Part shown: in pieces, positions 47,258 to 55,871 of the stretch | How positions within the stretch are numbered: position 1 is the first letter of the stretch | How the letters are laid out: every line of letters starts with the position of its first letter | Assembly (NCBI RefSeq): GCF_001945445.1 | Contig: NZ_MSXW01000046.1 | Coordinates: forward strand, 62,001-126,000 | Reading direction: 5' to 3' | Source: Pseudomonas sp. PA27(2017) | GTDB lineage: Bacteria > Pseudomonadota > Gammaproteobacteria > Pseudomonadales > Pseudomonadaceae | Length of the DNA: 64,000 bases | Position numbers and translations under genes: made by a program | The notes under the pieces: model-generated | Told to the model about the DNA's origin: nothing | Seen by the model: only the letters and a program-made list of their open reading frames with translations | Database searches by the model: none

Positions 47258-47455
47258 CTAGGCGAGCAAAAAGATGCAAAGGATGGTGATCGACAGGACA
47301 GTGAAGATCACGAAGCCGATGAAAGTCGGCAGGAAATACAGGTAGCTGTTGGTGTCCTTGTAACGACCACCTGTCAGTAGCTTCAATATCCATAATCCGA
47401 ATAGCCGGAAGCCGCGCTCGACTAATCCGCCAAGGTAGTTCACAACCTCATCCAT
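47258..47455 (-). CDS. Small membrane protein, unknown
   Basis: 65 residues: amphipathic N-terminal half, one strong membrane helix (about 43-64, FLPTFIGFVIFTVLSITILC). Third gene of a three-gene minus-strand set (MarR, 98-residue membrane protein, this one) with 14-bp spacings. Family not recognised. Confidence 0.6.
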   Translation of the reverse strand: MDEVVNYLGGLVERGFRLFGLWILKLLTGGRYKDTNSYLYFLPTFIGFVIFTVLSITILCIFLLA

Positions 47456-47469
47456 GATGCCCTGCCCAC

Positions 47470-47766
47470 TCACCGATTCAGGCACAGCACGAACAGCAAA
47501 TAAAGCCCGAACCCCACGACTGGCACCAGATGCCAGAGATTGGACAGCCAGGGCGCCGAGCTCAGGTAGCCGACCACCAGCAGGCCGGCGGTGGCCAGCG
47601 AGATGCTGGGGAGCAGCAGCATCAGGGTCGCCAGCAGGCGATCCTGGAAAGGTGTCAGCTCGCTGTTGTTGGCAATGGCGGCGCCCGAGAAGACCACGAT
47701 CAGGCCTTGCAGGCCGGCGAAGAACAGTTGGGCGAATACGCCAATGATCAATGTCGTGAGGGACAT
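47470..47766 (-). CDS. Small multi-helix membrane protein
   Basis: 98 residues with three predicted helices (about 6-28, 44-66 and 76-95). AAGGA precedes the ATG at 47766. It starts 14 bp after the MarR stop and ends 14 bp before the next start, so co-transcribed. Function unknown. Confidence 0.65.
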   Translation of the reverse strand: MSLTTLIIGVFAQLFFAGLQGLIVVFSGAAIANNSELTPFQDRLLATLMLLLPSISLATAGLLVVGYLSSAPWLSNLWHLVPVVGFGLYLLFVLCLNR

Positions 47767-47780
47767 GGGTTCGATTCCTT

Positions 47781-48278
47781 TCATTCACCCGGTTGCAGGT
47801 TGGCCAGCAACTTGCCGGTGAGCGCATGCAGCTGCTGTTTTTCCTCGTCACTGAGGGCTGCGAGTAGGTGTTGCAGGTTAGCAACATGGGCGGTGAGCAT
47901 GTTGTCGATCAGTTCAAAGCCCGCGGGCGTCAGCGCTACCAGTATGCCGCGGCGATCGGTGGGGTGCTTGTGCCGCTCGATCAGCCCGGCTTTCTCAAGG
48001 CGGTCGATGCGGCTGGTCATGCCACCGGAAGAAATCATCGCGCTTTCGTACAACACCGTGGGCATCAGCGCATAGGGCTCACCAGAGCGGCGCAGGGTGG
48101 CCAGCACGTCGAACTCGCCGGCCTGCAGGCCATGGCTGGCGAAAAACGGCAGCAGGTGATCGCGGCTAAGCACCTGGGTCAGTTCGCCCAACCTGCCCAT
48201 CACTGCCATGGCGAAGCCGTCCAGATCCGGGCGTTGTTCACGCCACTGCTCGGCAGCCAGTTGTGCTCGATCCTGCAT
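47781..48278 (-). CDS. MarR-family transcriptional regulator
   Basis: 165 residues with winged HTH (MPTVLYESAMISSGGMTSRI, RLEKAGLIERHKHPTDRRG). The central wing with the DxRG pattern is typical of MarR. The operator is probably the palindrome at 48292-48309, between it and the divergent EamA/CynX-type operon, so it likely controls both directions. Confidence 0.9.
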   Translation of the reverse strand: MQDRAQLAAEQWREQRPDLDGFAMAVMGRLGELTQVLSRDHLLPFFASHGLQAGEFDVLATLRRSGEPYALMPTVLYESAMISSGGMTSRIDRLEKAGLIERHKHPTDRRGILVALTPAGFELIDNMLTAHVANLQHLLAALSDEEKQQLHALTGKLLANLQPGE

Positions 48279-48291
48279 ATCGCCCTCGATT

Positions 48292-48309
48292 TATCTTGCC
48301 ATCAAGATA
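48292..48309. promoter_or_regulatory. MarR-type operator palindrome
   Basis: TATCTTG-CCAT-CAAGATA, a perfect 7-4-7 palindrome, 14 bp upstream of the marR start and 55 bp upstream of the EamA start. This is the shape of operators bound by MarR-family dimers. Confidence 0.8.
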
Positions 48310-48363
48310 CTTTTCAAAAAGAATGTTTGCATCCTAGCGTATCCAGCCCAAGGAGGCACCTGC

Positions 48364-49266
48364 ATGGCAGGCACGCAGCATCGACCCTTTATAGCCCTGG
48401 CCCTGCTGTTCACCGTCGGCACGCTGATGGGGCTCACCAGCATTCTGGTCAAACTGGCCGGCAGCGCTGGCTGGCAGCCGATGGCCTATCTGCTGTGGGG
48501 CCTGCTGGGCGGTGGCCTGCTGCTGTTGCTGTTCGCCTGGTGGCGGGGCGAGCGACCTGGCATGAGCCTGTCGCAACAACGCTACTACCTGGCCTCGGGC
48601 CTGCTCAGCATCGCTGTACCGAACGGCCTGCTGTTCAGCTCCATCGGCCATGTCGGCGCCGGTTTCGCCTCGATGTGCCTGGCCTTCCCGCCCCTGTTCA
48701 CTTACCTGCTGGCCCTGGCGCTGCGCATGGAAGCGCTCAGCCGCATCCGCTTGCTGGGCATCTGCATCGGCTTGTCCGGCAGCCTGCTGCTGGCCCTGGG
48801 CAAACTGCGCGGCGGCGACAGCCCGGCTTTGTGGGTGGTGGCGGCGCTGTGCGTGCCGGTATTCCTGGCGCTGGGCAATATCTACCGAGCCCGATACTGG
48901 CCCAGCGGCGCCACGCCGCTGTCGCTGGCGCCCGGCATGCTGCTGGGCGGCGCGCTGCTGTTGGGGCTTACGGCGCTGTTTGGCGTGGACTTCTCGCCCA
49001 ACCTGAACAGCCCCTTGGCCGTCGGCCTGATGCTGGTGCAGATGCTGTTGTTCGCAGCGGTCTATGCGCTGTTCTTCATCCTGCAGAAGCTGGCGGGTAC
49101 GGTGTTTCTCAGCCAGATCGGCTCGGTGGCGGCAATCACGGGCGCGGCCATGGCCATCGGCCTGCTCGGCGAGCAGGGCAGCCTGAGCCTCGCGCTGGCG
49201 GCGCTGTGCATTGTGGTCGGCGTACTGCTGGTGGCCTGGCGTGCTGCTCAGGAGACCGCACAATGA
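48364..49266 (+). CDS. EamA/DMT-family transporter
   Basis: 300 residues, ten predicted helices arranged as two EamA repeats (residues 8-135 and 152-293). AAGGAGG lies 7 nt before the ATG. Its stop overlaps the next gene by ATGA (49263-49266), so the two transporters are coupled. Substrate unknown; under divergent MarR control. Confidence 0.87.
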   Translation: MAGTQHRPFIALALLFTVGTLMGLTSILVKLAGSAGWQPMAYLLWGLLGGGLLLLLFAWWRGERPGMSLSQQRYYLASGLLSIAVPNGLLFSSIGHVGAGFASMCLAFPPLFTYLLALALRMEALSRIRLLGICIGLSGSLLLALGKLRGGDSPALWVVAALCVPVFLALGNIYRARYWPSGATPLSLAPGMLLGGALLLGLTALFGVDFSPNLNSPLAVGLMLVQMLLFAAVYALFFILQKLAGTVFLSQIGSVAAITGAAMAIGLLGEQGSLSLALAALCIVVGVLLVAWRAAQETAQ

Positions 49267-50432
49267 AAAAGCAGCCCCTGTTGCTCCTGGCGATCATTCT
49301 GCTGGGCCTGAACCTGCGACCGGTACTCGCGGCCGTGGGCCCTCTGCTCGACCGCATCCAGCTGGACACGCACCTGGGGCATGTGGGCGCCAGCCTGCTG
49401 ACCAGCCTGCCGATCGTGATCATGGGCCTCGGCGCCCTGGCTGCGACCTTTCTGCGTGGATGGCTCGGCGAGCGACGCGGCATTCTGCTCGGCACCCTGC
49501 TGATCGCCCTCGCCTGCCTGGCCCGCGGCCTGCTGCCGAACGCCACGCCGCTGTTGGTCAGCGCGCTGCTGGCCGGCGCCGGCATCGCCTTCGTACAGGC
49601 GTTGCTGCCAGGCTTGATCAAGGCGCGCTTCAGTCATGATGCCGGTCGACTGATCGGTTTCTACAGTTGCGCGATCATGGGCGGCGCGGCCTTCGGTGCT
49701 GCGCTGACGCCCTGGCTCGCGCAGTGGCTGGGCTGGGCCTGGGCACTGGCGGCCTGGGCAGCACCGGCCATCGTCGCCTGCGCTGTGTGGAAGCGCGTCG
49801 CGCCGGCCGACGAGCCAAACGCGAACAGTTCGGGGGCACCACTCAACCCCTGGCGCTCGCCGCGCGCCTGGCTGCTGATGACGTTTTTCGGGGTCGGCAC
49901 CGCGGGTTATACGCTGGTGCTCGCGTGGCTACCGCCCTACTACACCTCGCTGGGCTGGAGCGCCGAATCCAGCGGCCTGCTGCTGGCCGCCCTGACGCTC
50001 TGCGAAGTGGCGGCCGGCCTGTTGGCCTCGAGCCTGCTGGCACGCTGCCCCGATCGCCGGGTGCTGCTGGGTTTCGTGCTGACGTGCCTGCTGCTCGGGC
50101 TTATCGCCCTGGTGGTCGCACCCTTGGCGCTGGTGGCGGTGATCTGCGTGCTGATAGGCATTGGTATCGGCGCGCTGTTTCCGCTGTCACTGGTAGTCGC
50201 CCAGGACCATCTCGACGACCCACGCCAGACCGGCGACCTGCTGGCCTTCGTACAAGGCGGCGGTTACCTGATCGCCGCCACCTCACCACTGCTCGCCGGC
50301 CTGCTGCGCCAGTACACCAACGACCTGCGCCTGAGCTGGCTGATGATGGCCGCAGCCACACTGCTATTGATGATCATGACCGCGCGCTTCAAGCCGGGCA
50401 GCGGGCATTTCCATACGCGACTCTGCACGTGA
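49263..50432 (+). CDS. CynX/NimT-type MFS transporter
   Basis: 389 residues, twelve predicted helices. LLGLNLRPVLAAVGPLLD at the N-terminus is the hallmark of the CynX/NimT family (cyanate, nitroimidazole or related anion transport). Translationally coupled to the EamA gene. Substrate unknown. Confidence 0.87.
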   Translation: MKKQPLLLLAIILLGLNLRPVLAAVGPLLDRIQLDTHLGHVGASLLTSLPIVIMGLGALAATFLRGWLGERRGILLGTLLIALACLARGLLPNATPLLVSALLAGAGIAFVQALLPGLIKARFSHDAGRLIGFYSCAIMGGAAFGAALTPWLAQWLGWAWALAAWAAPAIVACAVWKRVAPADEPNANSSGAPLNPWRSPRAWLLMTFFGVGTAGYTLVLAWLPPYYTSLGWSAESSGLLLAALTLCEVAAGLLASSLLARCPDRRVLLGFVLTCLLLGLIALVVAPLALVAVICVLIGIGIGALFPLSLVVAQDHLDDPRQTGDLLAFVQGGGYLIAATSPLLAGLLRQYTNDLRLSWLMMAAATLLLMIMTARFKPGSGHFHTRLCT

Positions 50433-50684
50433 CCGGGCTCGGAAACGCCAAGACGTAAGGCAGGCTCGGAAGCGTCAGCGGACAGTCCCCATTTGCGACA
50501 CTAGGCGCACTGCTTCGCGGGTGCGCCGTATGGTGCGGCTTCGCGAAGTATAGAAACGACCGAGTCGGCAGGCCGCCCCCGCGCACGCCCTGCAACACTT
50601 TTCATCTTCCGCTCCTGTGCAAAACGTTTCGGGCGCTATCTAAGCTCCATGAAAATGCCCTAGCGGCGCCCACAGGATGATGCC

Positions 50685-51986
50685 ATGAACGACAATAACG
50701 AGACGCGCGCACCTTCGATGGAAGAACCCTCCCAGTCAGCCCCGCCAAGCAGCACGGCGGCGCGCTGGAAGCTCATCGGCCCGGGCATCGTGGTCGCGGT
50801 CACCGGGGTCGGCGCCGGCGATCTGGTGGCGACCCTGATCGCTGGCTCGCGCTTCGGCTATGCCTTGCTCTGGGCCGCGGTGGTGGGCTGTATCGTCAAG
50901 ATCGCCCTTGCCGAGGGTTCGGCGCGCTATCACCTGGCGACCGGCTCGACGATTCTCGAAGGCTGGCGCTCGCTGGGCAAATGGACGTACTGGTACTTCG
51001 GTATCTACATCGTGATCTGGGGCTTCGTTTACGGCGGCACGGCGATGAGCGCCACGGCATTGCCGCTGGCCGCGCTGTTCCCGGACGTGATGCCGTTCTG
51101 GATGTGGGGCGCATTGTCGGGGATCGCCGGCGCGGTGTTCGTGCTGTTCAACCGCTACAGCGCCTTCGAGACGGTCATGAAGCTGTTCATCGGCATCATG
51201 TTCGTCGTAGTGGTCGGCCTCGCCATTCTGGTCATGCCCAACCTCGGCCAGGCAGTGACCGGCCTGGTGCCGAGCATTCCCGAAGGCTCGGCGATCTATA
51301 CGCTGGGCCTCATCGGCGGCGTTGGCGGCACCATCACCATGGCCTCCTACGGTTATTGGGTGCAGGCCAAGGGTTGGCGCAACCCGGCCTGGATGGGCAT
51401 GATGCGCCTGGATAACCGGGTGGCCTACATCGCCACCGGCATCTTCGTGATTTCGATGCTGATCGTCGGCGCCGAGCTGCTCTATACCGCCCAAGTCACC
51501 CTAGCGGGCGGTGATCGCGGCCTGCTCGACCTCGATGAAATCCTGCGCGAGCGCTTCGGCAGCGTGGTGTCCACCCTGTTCCTGATCGGCTTCGCGGCGA
51601 CCACCTTCTCCTCGATCCTCGGTGTCTGGCACGGCGTGTCGCTGTTGTTCGCCGACTTCGTGCGCCAGGTGCAGGGCGGCGAGCAGGCCAAAGGTGCCCG
51701 GCAAGACCTGGAAAAAACCCCGGCCTTCCGCTTCTACGTGCTCTGGCTGACCTTCCCGCCGATGCTGCTGCTCACCCTGGGGCGGCCATTCGGGCTGGTG
51801 ATCGCCTACGGCGCCTTCGGTGCGTTCTTCATGCCGTTCCTGGCGCTCACGCTGATCTGGCTGCTCAATTCGCAACGGGTGCCGGCAGAATGGCGCTCGG
51901 GCTGGCTGTCCAACGGCCTGCTGGGAATTGCCGCGGCGCTTTTCGTGGTGCTTTGCCTGAACGAGTTGGCCCGCCTGATCGGCTAG
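50685..51986 (+). CDS. Nramp-related transporter lacking canonical metal-binding motifs
   Basis: 433 residues, eleven predicted helices. Nramp topology (GPGIVVAVTGVGAGDLVATL in TM1, TITMASYGYWVQAKGW in TM6). The TM1 metal-binding DPGN is replaced by GAGD and the TM6 MPH by ASYGYW, so proton-coupled divalent metal transport of the usual kind is doubtful. Substrate unknown. Ribosome site ACAGGATG is moderate. Confidence 0.85.
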   Translation: MNDNNETRAPSMEEPSQSAPPSSTAARWKLIGPGIVVAVTGVGAGDLVATLIAGSRFGYALLWAAVVGCIVKIALAEGSARYHLATGSTILEGWRSLGKWTYWYFGIYIVIWGFVYGGTAMSATALPLAALFPDVMPFWMWGALSGIAGAVFVLFNRYSAFETVMKLFIGIMFVVVVGLAILVMPNLGQAVTGLVPSIPEGSAIYTLGLIGGVGGTITMASYGYWVQAKGWRNPAWMGMMRLDNRVAYIATGIFVISMLIVGAELLYTAQVTLAGGDRGLLDLDEILRERFGSVVSTLFLIGFAATTFSSILGVWHGVSLLFADFVRQVQGGEQAKGARQDLEKTPAFRFYVLWLTFPPMLLLTLGRPFGLVIAYGAFGAFFMPFLALTLIWLLNSQRVPAEWRSGWLSNGLLGIAAALFVVLCLNELARLIG

Positions 51987-52117
51987 GCCCACACCAGCCG
52001 CCGCGGGGGTTGGTGGCGCCGTATTGCAAGGGGCACCGGCTGCGCAATTAATCCGGGAGCGTCGCAGCGCTGACCGCGGTCTGAAACTCCCTGCACAGCT
52101 GATTCCGAGACTTGCCC

Positions 52118-53143
52118 ATGTCCACACCCCGCATTGGCTTCGCCTGCCAGTACCGCCACCCCGACCGCAGCCTGTCGGCCGGCGAGCTGAAAACCATCGA
52201 GGCGGCCTTCAACCCGCGTACCACCACCCTGCGCTGGATGGACAGCGTTGCGCCGGCCGTGGCCCATGAGAAGCTCGCGGAGATCGTAGAGCACAACCTG
52301 CTGGCCCAGTTACGATTGCTCGCCTATGTGGTCACCCTGCCCGAACCGTTGCAGATGCTGCGCCTGAGCAGCGACCTGCTGCCGTTCTACAGCCACCCGA
52401 AAGTCGCCGCGTTCTACCAGCGACCGGAGATGCAGCAGCGCCTGATCGAAGGCTTCGCAGCCATCGGCGAAATGGCACGTACAGCCAACATTCGCCTGTC
52501 CATGCACCCCGGCCAGTACTGCGTGCTGGGCTCCGATCGCCCGGACGTGGTGGAGAACAGCCTCGCCGAGTTCGAATACCACGCCGACATGATCCGCATG
52601 ATGGGCTACGGCCGCACCTTCCAGGACTTTAAGTGCAACCTGCATATCGCCGGCAAGCTGGGCGGCGATGGCATCCGCGCGGTGTGGCCGCGGCTGTCCC
52701 ATGAAGCGCGGCAGTGCATCACCTTCGAGAACGACGAGAAGACCTACGGCGTGGATGCCTGCCTGGCGCTGGCCGATCTCGCCCCCGTGGTGCTCGACGT
52801 GCACCACTGCTGGATCCACGAGGACGATTACATCGACCCGCACAGCGAGCGCGTGGCGCGGATCATCTACAGCTGGCGCGGCGTCCGCCCGACCATGCAC
52901 CTGTCGCAGCCCCAGGAGCGCTTGCAGGAGCTGGGGCTGAGTGCCGAGCAAAAGCTGGAAATGCCTGAGGTGCTGAAGGTCGCGCCCAAACGTGAGCTGT
53001 ACGGCCACAGCGCACGCATGTGGAACGAGTGGACGAACCGCTATGTGCTGCAGTTCCTGGACCGCTTCGACATCATGTTCGAATCCAAGGACAAGAACGT
53101 GGCGACCGTGGAGTTCTACGCGCGTTATCTGAAAAACGCCTGA
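52118..53143 (+). CDS. uvsE: UV damage endonuclease UvsE/UVDE
   Basis: 341 residues. TIM-barrel UVDE family with LSMHPGQYCVLGS, FKCNLHIAGKLGG, CITFENDEKTYGV and VVLDVHHCWIHEDDY, where His, Glu and Asp bind the metal cluster. It nicks 5' of UV photoproducts in an excision repair pathway independent of UvrABC. ATG at 52118. Confidence 0.93.
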   Translation: MSTPRIGFACQYRHPDRSLSAGELKTIEAAFNPRTTTLRWMDSVAPAVAHEKLAEIVEHNLLAQLRLLAYVVTLPEPLQMLRLSSDLLPFYSHPKVAAFYQRPEMQQRLIEGFAAIGEMARTANIRLSMHPGQYCVLGSDRPDVVENSLAEFEYHADMIRMMGYGRTFQDFKCNLHIAGKLGGDGIRAVWPRLSHEARQCITFENDEKTYGVDACLALADLAPVVLDVHHCWIHEDDYIDPHSERVARIIYSWRGVRPTMHLSQPQERLQELGLSAEQKLEMPEVLKVAPKRELYGHSARMWNEWTNRYVLQFLDRFDIMFESKDKNVATVEFYARYLKNA

Positions 53144-53187
53144 GTCGACGCCAGGCATTACTCGGCACCGCGTTACTCAGCGACCGA

Positions 53188-53265
53188 TGGGAGCCGCGGC
53201 GAATGGCTCGGGCAACCTGGATAGCAAAGTGTGTCGGCCATTCGCCCCGGGTCGGGACTCCCACT
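53188..53265. repeat. REP pair (BIME-like)
   Basis: Inverted copies GGGAGCCGCGGCGAATGG (53189-53206) and CCATTCGCCCCGGGTCGGGACTCCCAC (about 53238-53264, arms abbreviated), of the same family as the 21.9-22.4 kb units. Lies in the 215-bp gene-free gap before the efflux operon end. Confidence 0.75.
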
Positions 53266-53358
53266 GGTAGGCAGCGGTTTATCCGGTGCGGTCGGATCGA
53301 TTCAGTTGCCCAGCAGATCGCCCTGAGTATCGTCGCGCTCGATCCGGCCTACGCCGGC

Positions 53359-54795
53359 TCAGGCACCCTCGCCTTGTTGTTCCCAGCCGCCACCCAACGC
53401 GCGGTACAGGCCGACCAGCGCCAGCGCGGTGGCCTGGCGGCTGTCGAGCAGTTCTTCCTCGTTGCTCAGCAGGGCCTGCTGCACGCTCAGCACGTTGAGG
53501 TAATCCACCGTGCCTTGCTGGTATTGCAGCTCGGCATTGTCGAGCGCCACCCGGCTCTGCTCGACCGCTTCGCGCAGGCGATCATGACGGCGTTGCTGGG
53601 CCTGGTAGGCGGCCATGGCGTCGTCCACTTCGTGCCAGGCGCCGAGCACGGTGCGCTGGTAGGCGATGGCCGCTTCCTGCTGCTGCGCCGCACGCAATTG
53701 CAGGGTGCCGCGCCGGCGCCCGCCATCGAACAGCGGCACGCTGATCGCCGGGCCGATGGCGAAGCGATGGGCGGACCAGCCGTCCAGATCGCTGAGCTGC
53801 AACGCCTGTAGGCCAAGATCGCCGGACAGCGTGATGCGCGGATAGAAGTCCGCCTCGGCCACGCCGATGCTGGCGGTGGCCGCGTGCAATTGAGCTTCGG
53901 CCTGACGGATGTCCGGGCGGCGGCTGGCCAGTTCGCTGGGCAGGCCGACCGGCACGCGAGGCGGCCCTTGGGGGATGTCGGCCGGCGCGCCCAACTCCGC
54001 CTGCAGGCTGCCGGGCGCCTGGCCGAGCAGCAGCGCCAGGGCATTGCCCAGCCGCCGTTCGCGCAGGCGCAGCGGCTCCAGGCGGGCCTCCAGTGACGCC
54101 ACACGGGAGGCCGCCTCGGCGACTTCCAGGTGGGTAGCCACGCCATCGTCCAGGCGGGTCTGGTTGAGAGTCAGGCTGCGCTGGGCGATCTGCAGGTTCT
54201 GCTCGGTGATCAGCCGCAGTTGCTGGGTGCCGCGTAGCTGGATGTAGTCGCTGGCGGTTTCCGCCAGCACCGACAGCGCCACGCCGTCGCGCAGGGCCTG
54301 GCTACCGCCGAGTTGCGCATCGGCAGCCTCCACTTCCCGGCGCACGCGGCCCCACAGGTCCAACTCCCAGCTGGCGCCGAGGCCGGCCTGCCAGAGGCTG
54401 TAGTCGTCCTTGCCGGCGTTGCCGGACGGGTCGTTGAGGCCTACCTCGCTGTTACGGGCACGGCTGTAACCGGCCCCGCCATTCAGGCTCGGCGCCTGCG
54501 CGGCGCCGCTGCTCAGGCGTACGGCGCGGCTCTGCTGGACGCGGCTAGCGGCCAGTTGCAGGTCGAAGTTGCCGGCCACGGCGCGCTGCAGCAAAGCTGA
54601 GAGTTGCCCATCGGCGAAGCTTTCCCACCAGCGCGCCTGCACGCTGGACGCTTCGGGCTGGCTGCGTACCGGGCCTTGCTGCAAGGCCCAGGCTTCCGGC
54701 AGATGGGCATCGGGGCTGCGAAAATCCGGGCCCAGGGTGCAGGCGCTCAGGGCGACGCTCAGGCCAAGCAGCGTCAGTCGATGAAATCCCTTCAT
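53359..54795 (-). CDS. Outer-membrane efflux lipoprotein, NodT/OprM family
   Basis: 478 residues. Lipobox LSAC (Cys18) in the signal peptide, followed by two TolC-type repeats of ~180 residues (each with coiled-coil helices and a beta segment; ASRRPDIRQAEAQLHAATAS in the second). It is the outer-membrane channel of the tripartite pump with the two upstream genes. Start ATG at 54795, 1 bp after the HlyD gene stop. Same orientation. Confidence 0.92.
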   Translation of the reverse strand: MKGFHRLTLLGLSVALSACTLGPDFRSPDAHLPEAWALQQGPVRSQPEASSVQARWWESFADGQLSALLQRAVAGNFDLQLAASRVQQSRAVRLSSGAAQAPSLNGGAGYSRARNSEVGLNDPSGNAGKDDYSLWQAGLGASWELDLWGRVRREVEAADAQLGGSQALRDGVALSVLAETASDYIQLRGTQQLRLITEQNLQIAQRSLTLNQTRLDDGVATHLEVAEAASRVASLEARLEPLRLRERRLGNALALLLGQAPGSLQAELGAPADIPQGPPRVPVGLPSELASRRPDIRQAEAQLHAATASIGVAEADFYPRITLSGDLGLQALQLSDLDGWSAHRFAIGPAISVPLFDGGRRRGTLQLRAAQQQEAAIAYQRTVLGAWHEVDDAMAAYQAQQRRHDRLREAVEQSRVALDNAELQYQQGTVDYLNVLSVQQALLSNEEELLDSRQATALALVGLYRALGGGWEQQGEGA

Positions 54796-54796
54796 G

Positions 54797-55867
54797 TCAG
54801 TGCGCCTGCGCCAGCTGTCGGTCATCGAGTTGGTGGGTGTCGATGCTCGCCTCCACCGACATGCCGACGCGCAGATAACCCACCACCGGCTGGTCGGCAT
54901 CGAGCACGATCTTCACCGGGATGCGCTGCACAACCTTGGTGAAATTGCCGGTGGCGTTGTCTGGCGCCACGGCGGCGAAGGTCACCCCAGTGGCCGGCGC
55001 CAGGCTCTCGACGTGGCCGCGCAACTGCAGATCCGGGTAGCTGTCGACGCTGATGCTCACCGGCTGGCCCGGGCGCACGCGGTTGAGCTGGGTTTCCTGG
55101 AAGTTGGCGACCACGAAGGCCTGCTCCAGCGGCACAACTGCCAGCAGCTCGTTGCCGGGGCTGACGTAGGCACCGACGCGCAGGGCGCGGCGACCGACCA
55201 TGCCGTCCATGGGCGCACGCAGTTCGGTGTACGACAGATCCAGTTCGGCACGCTGCAATTCGGCGGCAGCCCGCTCGACCGCCGCGGCGGCCGCATCGCG
55301 CTGGGCGATGAGGATCGCCGTCTGCTGCCGAGTGGCGGCCAGTGCCGCCTGGTTCTGCTGCTGGCGCGCCAGGGCGGTATCGAAACGGCTTTGCGCCTGC
55401 TGGGCATTCTGCAGGGTGCCGGCGCCCTGCCCGGCCAGGTGTTTGTAGCGCTGCAGTTCGTGCTCGGCGAAACGCACTTCGGCCTGATCGGCCTTGACCG
55501 TGGCGGCCGCCTGGTCGATCACCGACTGCTGGCGCTGCACGCTGGCCTCGGCATTCACGCGCTGCGCCTCGGCGCTGGCCACGCCGGCCTTGGCCACATC
55601 CAGCGCGGCACGGTAATCTCGGTCGTCGATGCGCGCCAGCAGTTGGCCAGCCTTGACGCGCTGGTTGTCCTCGACCAGCACCTCGCTGACGAAGCCGCCG
55701 ATCTTAGGTGCCACGAGGGTGAAGTCGGCGCTGATGAAAGCGTCATTGGTGCTTTGCTGATAGTGCTCGGCGAACAGCAGTTGCCAGGCGCCCCAGACCA
55801 GCAGGCCGGCGACTGCCAGGCCGATCAGCAGAGCGGATTTGCGCAGGGTGTTCATGGTGGTGTCCAT
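54797..55867 (-). CDS. HlyD/EmrA-type membrane fusion protein
   Basis: 356 residues. N-terminal membrane anchor (about 11-28), lipoyl half-motifs APKIGGFVSEVLVEDNQRV, a long alpha-hairpin (about 90-200) and a beta-barrel domain. Works between the inner-membrane pump and the outer-membrane channel. Start ATG 55867 (or 55855). The pump gene ends 4 bp upstream. Confidence 0.92.
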   Translation of the reverse strand: MDTTMNTLRKSALLIGLAVAGLLVWGAWQLLFAEHYQQSTNDAFISADFTLVAPKIGGFVSEVLVEDNQRVKAGQLLARIDDRDYRAALDVAKAGVASAEAQRVNAEASVQRQQSVIDQAAATVKADQAEVRFAEHELQRYKHLAGQGAGTLQNAQQAQSRFDTALARQQQNQAALAATRQQTAILIAQRDAAAAAVERAAAELQRAELDLSYTELRAPMDGMVGRRALRVGAYVSPGNELLAVVPLEQAFVVANFQETQLNRVRPGQPVSISVDSYPDLQLRGHVESLAPATGVTFAAVAPDNATGNFTKVVQRIPVKIVLDADQPVVGYLRVGMSVEASIDTHQLDDRQLAQAH

Positions 55868-55871
55868 CGGT

